From Plantago elongata (Eukaryota > Streptophyta > Magnoliopsida > Lamiales > Plantaginaceae), in NCBI GenBank assembly GCA_036897095.1, contig JAYMSP010000099.1:20277-84276 (forward strand): 64,000 nt of DNA, given 5' to 3'. The notes beneath the pieces were generated by a model. The model was not told the origin of the DNA, made no database searches, and was given only the letters and a program-made list of their open reading frames with translations. The position numbers and the translations under genes are program-made. Shown piece after piece: positions 11,151-25,783 of this stretch; the stretch's first letter is position 1, and every line of letters begins with the position of its first letter.

Positions 11151-12134
11151 AAGAAACAGGTTTTCTAGTGTTTACCTTTGTTTTTCACCATTACTACAGC
11201 ACGAGATGCGCATCTCCGTGAGAGACAGAAGACTTGGAGAACCAGTAGGTGAAACATTGCAAGGGAAAATGGTGAGAATATTCTCTAATCACATCATTAA
11301 TTTGATTAACACATGACCACATGACAGTCACATAACAAATGCTCCTTTTGTTCCCCAGGTTTTCATTATGGGCCCTGGTAACATTGGAATCCAACTAGCG
11401 AAGCGTTTGGCACCTTTTGCCGTAAAAATACTGGCTACTAAAAGGAGCTGGCCTTTGATGCAGAACTCAAGCCAATACAGTTTTGTGCACGAGAAGGGTG
11501 GTCACCAAGAAATTCTCTAGTTTGCGAGTCGAGCTGACATAGTCTAAACACTGAGACGGTAATGTCTACTCTGATGCCATATCAGTCACTCGATTAGCCA
11601 CCTCCTATTCTATGGAGTATATTCTCGTGATAATCTACCTTAATTCAGGCTGGCATTGTGGACCATGGCTTCATATCCTCCATGAGAAAGGTTCTTTAAC
11701 CTCTCCTTGGATAAAATTATTGTGTTTCTCTCTTTTTCTTGAAGTTTGACACAGTTTACACTTTCATGTCAATCAGGGTGTTCTGCTGATAAATATAGCA
11801 CGGGGCGGACTGTTGGACTACAATGCTGTGCTTCATCATCTGAAATCAGGCCATTTGGGAGGCTTAGGAACTGATGTTGCATGGACCGAACCAATTGATC
11901 CCGATGATGCAATTTTAAAGTTCCCAAATGTCATACTCACACTGCATGTAGCTGGAGTTACCGAAGTTTCCTGTAGATTCACGGCCAAGGTTAGCCTTAC
12001 AGATACAGTTGTTTTTGAGTCAGTTAAGTCAGATTGGTCTTACTGATAACTGCGGAATCCTGTAGGTTGTTGGAGATGTTGCAATTCAACTTTATCACGG
12101 AGAACCTTTTACAGGAATTGAAATTGTCAATTGA

Positions 12135-12677
12135 TCAGCTCGACAGCTCAGACAAACTGAAAAACATGTGAAAGTTCAGTGCTAATGTAGTTGTTATAAA
12201 ATGTTATGTTAAATTTCATTTGGATTCTGAAATGGTTAAAAGTGAATAAGAACAAAGCAGGCCATGTTTTCTCCAGCCAAAAGCCATCCAAGAAGACACT
12301 TCACATGGCAGATAATTAACCTGTCCCATCAAATACTTTGTTGGTATCCATTTGTTATCTTTTTTTAACGTGCTTAAAAATCATGCACCATCAAGATCCA
12401 GTCCACACACATCAGGTTGAAGCCTTCACTTTCATCCTGATGAGTTTTCATCTGTCAAACAAAATAGAAGCACTTATTGTGTCTGCTGTTGAACTATAAC
12501 TAGATCTTAAGAACTAGCTAGAGCTTATCTACTACTTGAGAGTTGAGAGTTAAGGTGTATTAAAGCACAACAAATGAATTGTCTGATCGCATATCTTTCA
12601 ACCAAAATCGATCGTGAGATCAATCGATAGATGACTTGACCTGCACACCAGTCACCAGCAAACTTCAGTGTTGTCAA
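12135..12677. other. Short intergenic region
   Basis: It contains the 3' flank of the dehydrogenase pseudogene and presumably the promoter of the next gene. I see no diagnostic element. Confidence 0.4.
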
Positions 12678-13283
12678 ATGTCTTTCCCTCCAAATCTTGG
12701 CATCACCAGTGCTTTTCTTATCGACTCCAGATCCCCTGTCCTCTTCCAAGAACTTAACTTCGACTCTCTTCGACCATCACTGGAGAGAGTCCATTCACAG
12801 TTCTCTAGATCCAAAGCCAATGCATACTCCAGAATGGGAAAATCTAGCTCAATGAGATCCAAATCTCTGGATTTTGCCGATCTTTCTACTCCCAGTCGTG
12901 TACCAACAATCCCACGTAACACCAACTTCAGGCAGAAATCCCATAAAAGATATGCTACATTTGATTCAATCCCAGAGCATGATAGCCCAGATGAAAATGA
13001 GGAGACCTTCGACCTGATTCTAAGCAGAACGCACCTGATCAGTTCAGCGCCTTCTTACAAGAAAATGACTGACAAACAGGGTATGCCCTCTCAAACTACT
13101 CCCAAGAAGTCTCTATTCATCAAACGATCAGCATCTATGTCCTCAGAGCATCATCAAATCCAGCAAAAATTCTACTCCACAACTGAGATGGATCAACATG
13201 CAGCAAAACCAATATCAAAGAGGCTGGGCATAAAGAAAAAAGGCAAGTTCCTCAAGGCATGTAAGCGCCTACTTGGTTTGTAA
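12678..13283 (+). CDS. Unrecognised basic Ser-rich protein, 201 aa, single exon
   Basis: I do not recognise this family. The frame is open over 201 codons from the ATG at 12678, whose context matches a normal plant start. The protein is Ser/Arg/Lys-rich with no signal peptide or membrane segment. Possible landmarks are a central acidic patch (EHDSPDENEE, about residues 97-106), phosphosite-like RSxS stretches (for example MRSKSLD, KRSASMSS), and a strongly basic C-terminus ending KKKGKFLKACKRLLGL. Such an arrangement is compatible with a regulatory or membrane-associated phosphoprotein, but that is only inference. Codon use looks coding, and no overlapping gene explains the frame. Confidence 0.65.
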   Translation: MSFPPNLGITSAFLIDSRSPVLFQELNFDSLRPSLERVHSQFSRSKANAYSRMGKSSSMRSKSLDFADLSTPSRVPTIPRNTNFRQKSHKRYATFDSIPEHDSPDENEETFDLILSRTHLISSAPSYKKMTDKQGMPSQTTPKKSLFIKRSASMSSEHHQIQQKFYSTTEMDQHAAKPISKRLGIKKKGKFLKACKRLLGL

Positions 13284-13544
13284 GAATTTCAATTATCCAA
13301 TTGTGTTCAATAATTTATGAGATCAAACATTTTCTAGGAAACTCGATTAAATTTGCTCTCGATTACATATCATATATATGTACACAAGATCCAGTTGACT
13401 TAGAATGAGTTATAAGCTTGGATCAATCACCTAAGATGCAGAAACAACAATAACCAACCTAGAAATCTGTAATCAGAGTTTAACCAAAAATGACAGAAGT
13501 TGCATCGTTGTAAAGAGGCAGCCTTTGGAGAATACTTCAATTCC

Positions 13545-17285
<3,741 letters not shown>

Positions 17286-17529
17286 TGCTGTAGAGTGAGC
17301 TTTGGTTGCTTGTTGGTGTGAATTGAGAAAATTTGCAGAGGAGTTAACTGTAACGCGTAAAGAGCGGGAGACAGAGATAAACAAGGACGATGATTTATGA
17401 AGAAGATGATGAAGGTCTAGAATGATCTGGGAAATGAGTGAAGGGGTGAAATGGTCTTTTTGTTCAAGTGTGTTTTTGTTGTTTTTCTGAGTAGATTGGG
17501 AAGAGGAGAAGAGAGAGTTTGTCATTTTT

Positions 17530-18460
17530 AAGGAAGATCGAGTAGCTTCTAGCTTTCATTGATGGGTACACCAATTTACATTTTGGTGCTCTCGGAATCT
17601 ATTTATTTGATGATAGGTCCTTTTCGGTGCATCAATTTTACAAATGATATGAGATTCGTGTGTCATTTTATACGGAACCTATACTCATTATGAATAGGAG
17701 ATGTATCGGGGTAGATTCGGCATATTCGAAAACTCAATCCTCCTTTATGTCTTTCGATTTTAACAGTCTTGTATTGATAAATCGTAATACAGTGATATCA
17801 TGTAGAATTGAAAAGCGTTTAGAGTTACATTGAATAATATAGAGGGTTAACTTGAAATATTCAGAAGATTGCTAGAGCATATTGAGAATTTGAGAAAGTC
17901 GTTTATATTCATTGAATGCTTTGTGAGGATGTTCAAATGAATATTATGATTGGTTGATGATATGTGATGAATGATAATGTTCACTTGTAATATGTGAATT
18001 GGTTGTTGGTTTATGATTTCTCTTACATGTTGTGTTGCAAATAGTCGAATGTAATTTATTTATGTCGAACTAGAAATGGAATATTAGATAATATTTGAGT
18101 AATTTTGACTTTCTAATTATTATTAAGTTGAATTTGAAGCGTGTGATGAAGTTACGATGTCCTGTGAACTACAAGTATGACAAGTTTAATCCAGCGTATA
18201 TAGTTTTATTGAGACCTTGAATTTAATTAACAACATATGTTTAACAATTTATGGATTAATTTTTTTACATGACTCCGAATTTATTTTATATCATCTATCG
18301 TGATTCACAAAGTCTTCTAAGAGACCAATATTTAATTGAGACGAAAAAGATGGACTAAAATGCAAATTGACACATTAGTGTCCATTTCTCGTGGATCACG
18401 AAACCGGGTTAAAACAGTTTTCGCGAGTTTTCGGGTCATAAACGATTTTGGACTAATATT
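17530..18460. other. Hsp70 upstream flank, no gene seen
   Basis: AT-rich and without a supported frame. The first ~150 bp presumably hold the Hsp70 promoter, which reads leftward. GAA/TTC triplets occur near 17527-17555 but do not form a clean three-block heat-shock element. Confidence 0.4.
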
Positions 18461-18469
18461 AAAACGTCA

Positions 18470-19520
18470 TTCTCAAATAGGTGAGAACATTACTCAAATA
18501 GCTCATTACATTACTCGAATAGGCAAAAACATAACTAGAATAGGTGAATTTACCACACTTCCAATCCATTTCGCGGGTTGCCAGATCGGGTTACATAATT
18601 TCGTGGCTTATTAAGTAGATCCATTTCGGATAAAATCATAAAATGAACTGTCATTTTAGATAAATAGATAAGAACGTCACTCAAATAGTTGATAACATTA
18701 TCCAAATATATGTGAACATTATTATTACATATAAATAGTTGTAAACAGTACCAATATAGTTAAGAATATTATATCCTCGAACATCAATCGTATAAATGAG
18801 AACATTACAATACGTACACATATTTTGGAAATCGTAATATATACTTGAAAAACATTTATATTCATGATTGAGGACATTACATATATACGTAAGAACATTA
18901 TAGTCAAGGTAAAGAAAGTATTCAATGCATTTTTTTTTTTTTACTTGTCGTCGGTACTGACGGGATTGAGGAATCATTTAACACCTAAAACATTGAACAA
19001 AACATTAGTAACGTAAATAATAACTTTACATATATGAGCGAGGAACATTGAACATATATCAAATTATCCAAATCACGTAGAGTATTATATTGATAACGTA
19101 TAACAATGTAGACATTAGATAAAACATTCATGTAACACAGTAAACTGATATATTTATGAAAATAGTACAAAGATACGTCAAGAACATTATGCATATAACA
19201 GACAACATTGTAAAAATTTGACACTTAATATTGATGTAACCGTACTTTGAACATTACACGAATGACGGAACATTACATAAGGACTGATTTCAATTTCTAT
19301 TGTGCAAAAAATCATTCATCACTTAACATTTGAATGAAAATATTGTTAAAATTTACATACGAACATAATTTGAGTAGATTGGTGGATGAACAACCGAATC
19401 GTAGTAGAAACATCAATTTTGGAGCATATACTTATATGCTCTGTTTAGTTAAGCATCCGACATATAAGCAAGAACATTACAGATTTAAGCCAAAACATAA
19501 ATTAGCTAGAACATTTCCAT
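18470..19520. repeat. Degenerate GAACATTA-rich repeat array
   Basis: Variants of GAGAACATTAC and AAGAACATTA, usually next to an ATAG or ATATA tract, recur at irregular 20-60 bp spacing over about 1 kb (for example 18485, 18714, 18802, 18893, 19180, 19470). Open frames on the minus strand in this block are Tyr/Val-rich and look like products of the repeat. The origin is unknown. It may be the interior of a transposon. Confidence 0.55.
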
Positions 19521-19679
19521 AACTAGTTACATGATTTTCAGAGCTAAATCGAAATTTTAACTGGAATTGTCAAAAAACTAGATTGCGAGATCAAAATAAC
19601 ATAAATAAACATTGACTCGATCTATAACTAGTTGATATCAACACCTTACCGTTGCTTGTTTGCATCATTTTAAGATTCA

Positions 19680-19772
19680 TAGGGCTTGACTCGACAGAAA
19701 CCACGTTTTCTAGGGCTTGATTCGACAAAGATCATGTCTTCTAGGGCTTGATTTGACAGAAACCACGCCGTG
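19680..19772. repeat. 31-bp minisatellite, three copies
   Basis: Three adjacent copies begin TAGGGCTTGA at 19680, 19711 and 19742. Each continues with a CGACAGAAACCACG-like block, which has diverged in the middle copy. A 91-codon minus-strand frame covers the repeat. It has no recognised relatives and I do not call it a gene. Confidence 0.8.
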
Positions 19773-20545
19773 AAAGTTGATTTCAGCGAATGGAGGAGAT
19801 TTTTAGAGAGATGATTTTTTATGGTGGATGAGAAAGACGTCTTTAGGTTTTGAGTGAGATATGAGAAATGTGGTTTGAGTTTTTGTTTATATACATATAT
19901 CCATATATTCATTTTGAAAGATTCAGCTTCTGCCTTTGATTGCATGCGGTGAGTTTGGAAGGGAGTTTTTGTATTGAAGTTAGTTTATAATTAATATAAG
20001 TTAGTCTTTTAAATTTTTATTTAATGGTGGTTTCTTTTAAGCACGATTGAGAAATATAGCCTAAGTTAGGCCCTTTCTACATGGACCTAAAACTGTAGCA
20101 ATTGGGTTACAGTACAAACTAAGTTCATCTGCTAGCGCAGCCCATGTTTGTGAAACAGGGAGTCAGGGACTAGAAAAGTGTTGCAGTCCCAAACCATTAG
20201 GCAAGTTAAAGGTGTTATATTTCCAAGTAGGGGTAGTAGTAGCACAACACACAATTTTGTACTCGTACTACTAGGTGTTTGATGAATGGTAATCTTTTAT
20301 TTTTGCAGATTGAAAGTGAAATTATTAGATACTAAAATGTGGAGAAATTAGTGCATTTTGTGAATGAATCTAAAAAGGACTACATTATAAAGTTATACAT
20401 TGACACCATCTATATTTTCATATCGCGTATTTAAATGGTGAAACAGGATCTAACACGTGAAATTGAACCACCTAGCTCCACCCTCACTATCTTTAAGTCG
20501 AAGGCTGAAACGATCATTAGCCGGCCCGTAACTATTTGTCAAGTG

Positions 20546-20555
20546 GACACGTGGC
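20546..20555 (+). promoter_or_regulatory. G-box / ABRE-like site upstream of GNAT gene
   Basis: GACACGTGGC is a perfect ACGT-core G-box of the abscisic-acid-response type, about 285 bp before the acetyltransferase ATG. bZIP and bHLH factors bind such sites in plants. Activity here is inferred from the match and position only. Confidence 0.5.
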
Positions 20556-20838
20556 AGGCATAGACACTGCCGAATAAGAGTTCCATCCTATGGCTGTAAT
20601 GTACAGTTGGGGTCCCATAATATTGAGATGAAAGACTACAGCCACCACCATTTGTTATCTTATCCTCCAAAATCAAATAGTCTGTTTTCAATACTTATAT
20701 TCTTGCTCTATCATCAACCATACTGATGATCATCAGATGTTTTTAATGGTTTAAAACAGTTCAAATTTGAGGTCTCTCTGTGTAAAGAGTCCAATTCTAT
20801 CAAGTTATGCAAATTCTTGAACAATTCCAAGAAGATTG

Positions 20839-22005
20839 ATGGCTCATTTGCATCCCAGCCATCTCTATGCTATCAGATATTATAACATCAGTTCCACAAA
20901 AGACAGTAGAAAAATCCCATCTTCATACAATGTTAGTAGCTCCAGCAAGCAAACTACTACAAGATTGAAGAAAAGTAGAGGCCTTGTGCATTGCTGCAGC
21001 TCCACATCATCTACTGATCAGCAAGTGAGCTTGGACTCTGGAGGTTTCAACTCGTATGAAGCGTACAAGGATAACAAGCTCCGACTCAATTATCTTGCTA
21101 GCGACGATGAGAAATGGGACGTGAGGAGGATCGCGAAGACAGAAGATGAAATGAGGGAAGTGGCCTATATTCAAGCTGAAGCGTTCCACGAGCCAGTGTT
21201 CCTGTTTGATGGCATGTTCTTCGAGTTCTTTAAGGTAACTTAGTCTATTCTTGCCACTTCTTTCCTTTGTGACATGATAACAATAATCAATGAAATATTA
21301 TATACAGAATTAGTGTACAAACTCATAATTGAGATGGCTTCTAAATTCATTTGCTAGTCTTATCATGCAGGCTGAAGTGCTCTCAGGGCTTCTTCACACA
21401 CTAAAGAACTCACCCCCGGACAGGTAATACTGATGATAGTTTTACTTGACATCATTTCGGTTGTTTAGTCGATAAATTAAAGAACCGTCTGATAACAGGC
21501 ATATACTCATCTGTACGTACATATCAGGTATGCTTGTTTAGTTGCAGAGCCCAAGATTGGTCCTAATGGATTGAAGAAAGAGCTCGTTGGAGTAGTTGAT
21601 GTAACCGTGTCAAGGGAATACTCTGTTCTTCGGCAACTCCCAAGGACACGAGAGTATCTTTACATATCCGGCATTGCTGTTTTGAAAAAATACAGGTTCA
21701 TTTTACACCAAAGATCATTACTGCTACTGTATTGCTACAAAATGATGAATTAACAAAGCAATTTTAATATCAATGGCAGGAGGCAGAAGGTGGCTACTGC
21801 ATTGCTGAAAGCCTGTGATGTTCTTTCTGCCATATGGGGTTACGAGTACCTTGTCCTCAGAGCTTACGAAGATGATTATGGCGCGAGGAAACTGTACTCG
21901 GATGCTGGTTACAGAGTAGTTTCAGGTGATCCTCCTTACATAACTTCTTGGATTGGGCGTAGGAGACGCATTGTGATGGTCAAACGATCACCTAACCTGC
22001 CATGA
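20839..22005 (+). CDS. Plastid-type GNAT acetyltransferase
   Basis: A GCN5-related N-acetyltransferase of 280 aa, probably using acetyl-CoA on protein N-termini or lysines in the plastid. Exons are 20839-21234, 21371-21423, 21528-21695 and 21780-22005, with matching phases. Residues 1 to about 60 are Ser/Thr/Lys-rich and acid-poor, as in a transit peptide. The core contains the strand LVGVVDVTVSREY and the YISGIAVLKKYRRQKVATALL stretch in two exon halves. There Arg-Arg-Gln-Lys-Val-Ala corresponds to the Q/RxxGxG/A acetyl-CoA loop, with Val and Ala where many family members have Gly. ARKLYSDAGYRVV is the usual C-terminal GNAT motif. I recall At1g72030 as the likely Arabidopsis counterpart. Substrates are not readable from sequence. 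Confidence 0.9.
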
Positions 22006-22419
22006 TGTATCAATGTATTGTCTATATCAAGAAAAGGCTGTAAATTATATGATTCAGAAAAATTGTCAGTATCAGGGATTCCAACAGGAAAACAATAGTA
22101 GAATATTTTTCAAGAAATGAATTAGCCAATTCACTCAAATGAAAGAACTGATATATACATTAACTAGGATGTACCTGCAATCTCATACACAAATGTTCAC
22201 TGTCAATATGTGATGCTACAACGCTTCTAAAATTAAGATAATATGAAGCTTTAAGCATACCAACTAAGACTTCTAAGAGCCAAGTGTAGGGAAGAGAGGC
22301 TTAATAGGAGCTTTAGCAAAAACAAAAATATGATTCAGTTGGCTAGAAGTTTGCAGATAGTCGTCATACTTGTCAAGGTGGTTGATCATGAGGTTGAGGG
22401 GAGTACTGGTTCACCAGAA

Positions 22420-22513
22420 CTAGAGATAGACTGGGGACTGGGGTTGCGACTGCAAACAGGACTGTGGCGTTGATTGACCAATTTGAACAGTTGGCAATGA
22501 TGACGTTGAGAAT
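22420..22513 (-). pseudogene. Out-of-frame C-terminal tail of RMR-like gene A
   Basis: On the minus strand, sequence homologous to the Ser-rich tail of copy B (for example SLASTYVSS here against NLASTTASS there) continues past the stop of copy A but in another frame. A two-base difference after the STPLLS block explains it. Upstream to 22006 I see only the 3' flank of the acetyltransferase. Confidence 0.55.
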
Positions 22514-23270
22514 CTAATTGTGGATAAAACTGAAGATACATAAGTGGAAGCTAGACTGGTTTGACAGTAAGGGAGTAGACTCTGATGCTGGTGGTTCACC
22601 AGCACTGTATGTTGCATTGCGCTTGCAAATAGGACAGAATGGTCTCCATGAGGTTAGCCAGACATCGACACAAGAAGCATGGAATTCTGGTAAGATGAAC
22701 ATGGAGTTAGTCCAGTACAGAGGATAACATGATATAATTGTAATCAACTGCTCAACATAAAATTTATTGATTCCAATTCACATAAGAACGGATATAACGC
22801 TTTAGCAGTATTATAGAGTATTCATTGTTACACATACTGTATTCTAAACAGGCAGAATAACATTGCAATAATTCTGTTACAACCCCTACCCCACACCGAA
22901 ATCCACATACAAGCTTGCGAACATAATCCATATTCTTGAGAATGATAATTTACTTACTGTGATAGCAAGGCAGAACTCGTAGCTTATCACCAGCATTATA
23001 ATCTTCAAGACAGATAGAACATGTTGCTGAAGTACAACCATTCTCCAGATCGACCGTAAATCTTTGGCTAGGCATCGCTTTTACCAAATATTGACTCAAC
23101 CCATGGAATTCTTGTACAAGTGGAGCTTGGAGGCCTTCATTTCTAATCCAAGGCCTCTGGACAACGAAACATGTAGCTAATACAATGAATATGCCAAGCA
23201 ATGAAACCGAAGACATTACAACCACGGACAATGGTAGGTTCTGAAGGCTTTGTAATATCAATAGCTCCAT
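22514..23270 (-). CDS. RMR-like membrane RING-H2 protein, copy A, no PA domain
   Basis: Two exons (23270-22958 and 22686-22514) encode 161 aa. A hydrophobic segment (about residues 14-40, ending FVVQRPWIR) is followed by a juxtamembrane region, then a RING-H2 finger of CSICLEDY ... LPCYHKFHASC ... CPICK form. All eight zinc ligands are present. The exon junction falls inside the finger, as in copy B. This layout and the [12 protein letters not shown] tail match the C-terminal half of plant RMR proteins, which sort storage proteins to vacuoles and carry a luminal PA domain. That domain is missing here: the sequence upstream contains only a possible ghost of exon 1. The tail is cut short by a frameshift relative to copy B. 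It could be a functional short E3 or a decaying copy. Confidence 0.7.
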
Positions 23271-23754
23271 ATCAGATATATTTGAAGTATGTCAACTGGT
23301 TCTGATCCCCTGGTTAATAGATACGAAGAGTCCTCAAATATCGGAACAATTCTAGTTAATGGCATGCATGTACAGATGGTTCTGAAAGTATAATGCCACA
23401 AATTTCTCAAATATATATCTCATCTTCTGCAAAGTTGGCATCAGAAGAGACTTCTGTAAGAACAAGTAGTCTACGAAAAGAAAGAAAAAAAAAACCAGCA
23501 CACAATTCATGCTCACAATATAAGTATCATCACTCTGTATATGAACGTGGACAGATAATATAAACAAATCAGGTCAAATTATAACAAGCTGAAATTCTTT
23601 AGATGCTAATTAGTAGAAAAACATAAAATCAGAAGAATGATTCAAAACGAGGTATTAAACAAATCCCATGCCTAGATGAAGTAAATGTTATCATATTGGT
23701 CCAAGATTTTATATTTAGAAGGGAAGCTATCAATGAAATTTAATAGCTAAACTA

Positions 23755-24001
23755 TGAAATTCAATTTGTCATCAAAAGATACAGTCAGGTTGTTCTCCAT
23801 GTCCATCACTAGTACTGCGAATCTGTCATTGCCATACTTGTGATGGTGAGTGTATATGTCTCTGTGATGGGTATGTATATGTGATGTGTTCTTCCTAACA
23901 CTAGCACATGACAGCAATGCACTGTTGCAAGAAAGTGACAAAAGGTGAATAACAAGGCACAAACAACATCTAGTTGGGTGCCGGTCACCAAAATACGACA
24001 T
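23755..24001 (-). pseudogene. Possible ghost of an RMR first exon
   Basis: The minus-strand frame contains NNLTVSFDDKLNF, resembling the start of mature RMR proteins (a V-x-I-G-x-N-x-T-x-S-F-D-D-type segment before the PA domain). It is preceded by a hydrophobic run. No PA-domain exon follows before the TM-RING exon at 23270. The match is short, so this is tentative. Confidence 0.35.
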
Positions 24002-24206
24002 GTCTAGAGACCCCCAAACATGTCAAGGAGCAGATGAGGATAAATTGCAAGAAGGGAAAGCATTGGATCTCATCATCTAAATGTGTTGACGTTATTAGCG
24101 ATCAAGAAAGAACATGAATAAATGAAGAAGAAGAGCATGAGGAAGTAAATGTAGAATAAGAAGATGATAAAGGCGGAGAGGATTTGTTCATATATAGAAC
24201 ACTGTT

Positions 24207-25380
24207 AAGAGCAACACTTGTGCAAGACAATGGCAATTAGTATCAGAATATGAACATATCTATATGTTCGCAAGTTCAAGCTCACAAAATTAACTTTGAA
24301 GATATTTAATTAATTGTCATTGAGAATACGCTGATCATGCCTCCAGGGCCTAAAGATTCCTTGCTAAGTACCTCCAGGGACGATGAGGCTAAACCCAAAA
24401 GAGGAACTTAACTTGAAGAAACGACTGGTGAACAGAGACCTTGAAGATTGTGCTGGCAGAAAATGACACCAATGGAGCTATATCCAAATGAATGGGTAGC
24501 ATACCAGAGAGCACCAAGTACTAGTATGGTTATGTTGGCTTCTGATAAATCTACTTGCAATTTTCTGATAAATGTATGAGTTAATTATTTGTCCATATTA
24601 GAGCCATTTAAGAGCAACTCTTGTGCAGCATAGTCGTAATTTAGTAGCAGTTTAAGAACATGAAAACAAGGAAGAAAAAAAAGCTTGCGAAGTTTACTTT
24701 GAAGATATTTCACTAAATTCGGACACAATCAGAGCCAAGGATATGTTGATTCTGTCAGAGCACATAGTATGGCCTTAAAAACTTCAGCCCTCTGATGATA
24801 AGGAGTAAATTGCTACAATATATGGTATGGGTTTAATGGAGTATTAACATAAACACTTTTGGAGAACCTGCAAAAAGAGATTATATAGTATCTTGTCTGA
24901 AAGAGACAACAGTTGAGAGGAAACACATTAGAGTATCAAAAGATTGGATCAAAGGTATGGATCCGAAGAAAGATATTCTGTCTTACTGCAGTTCCATCTT
25001 CAATTCCCCCTTCCAAATGCCAAAAAACTTTAACAGCTTCGTTGTTTGCTTGGAAGTTGGAATTATTATCACGGTTTCTACATGTGAGAAGTAACATTCA
25101 CAATACTCTGATGCCCCAAGGGCCTAAAGATTCTTTTGCTGATTACATTCAATGACGACGATGATAAACCCAAAGAGGAACTTAACTTGGAGCATGTTAA
25201 AGAGCAACTTTTGTGCAGCATAGTCGCAATTTATAGTATCAGAATGAAGATCAAAAAGAGGAAACAACTAAGCACGTGGTCGTTCACAAAAGTAACATTG
25301 AAGATATTTCATTAAATTTGTATACAATCAGAGTAGAGAATGTGTATTATGTCATAGTTCTAGTATGGCCTAAAAAAATC
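24207..25380. repeat. Three diverged copies of a non-coding block
   Basis: AAGAGCAAC(A/T)CTTGTGCA-like starts occur at 24207, 24610 and 25199. Each is followed by a TTGAAGATATTT block. Copies 2 and 3 also share a TAGTATGGCCT-like end. A linked segment, GGGCCTAAAGATTC followed by AAAGAGGAACTTAACTTG, occurs at 24347-24413 and 25122-25188. No reading frame is conserved between copies. Confidence 0.65.
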
Positions 25381-25783
25381 TGTAAACTGAAATTTTGGGA
25401 AATTTTGAAACTGCAGAAAAGGGCGATACAAGCAACTTCAGAAAAATATTATATCAGAAATTTTGTCCTGACTCCTGACAAGCATCATTTACATGTACAA
25501 ACAGTGAGATTGTATATAAAATCACCTTTCTGCAAACTATGATAGCACAATTATTCCATTTTACAGCGTCACCAAAATACGTGTGTCGGATTTCACAGAT
25601 ATATATATGATGACTTAGTATTAAGCTTTAAAAAAACTGCCATACACTATCTACACAAAATTTTGTCTTCAGAAACTGGTACACTGGTCCCATCTCCACC
25701 TCCGCGAGTGGCCTTAGGAGTGACGTTTCACGTCCTAAATTTGTAAAGATGATCCCAGGAGTTTATATAACGTTGTTCTGTAT

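Larger units (their letters stand above)
9580..12134 (+). pseudogene. Broken paralogue of the 2-hydroxyacid dehydrogenase
   Basis: Exon-level homology to the intact gene just upstream is clear. The first exon (9580-9693) matches its exon 2. The next (from 9962) matches exon 3 but hits TGA at 10034, where the intact gene has an Arg codon. The rest of exon 3 and all of exon 4 are missing and replaced by about 1.1 kb of unrelated DNA. Exons 5 (11201-11272) and 6 (from 11360) are recognisable. Exon 7 is fused to exon 6, shortened and carries stops. Exon 8 (11649-11690), exon 9 (from 11778) and exon 10 (12066-12134) remain well preserved. The Arg/Glu/His region survives although the histidine block has changed from TPHVAG to TLHVAG. 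It cannot make a full enzyme. It is a decayed tandem duplicate. Confidence 0.88.

Noticed and set aside
17527-17560. Heat-shock element in the Hsp70 promoter
   Set aside because: GAA and TTC triplets occur but the central block of a three-part element is missing, so the match is no better than chance.
18681-18977. 98-codon minus-strand frame rich in Tyr, Val and Ile
   Set aside because: Falls inside the GAACATTA repeat array. Low-complexity composition, no conserved domain.
19670-19945. 91-codon minus-strand frame
   Set aside because: Its C-terminal third is produced by the 31-bp minisatellite. No recognisable domain or splice partner.
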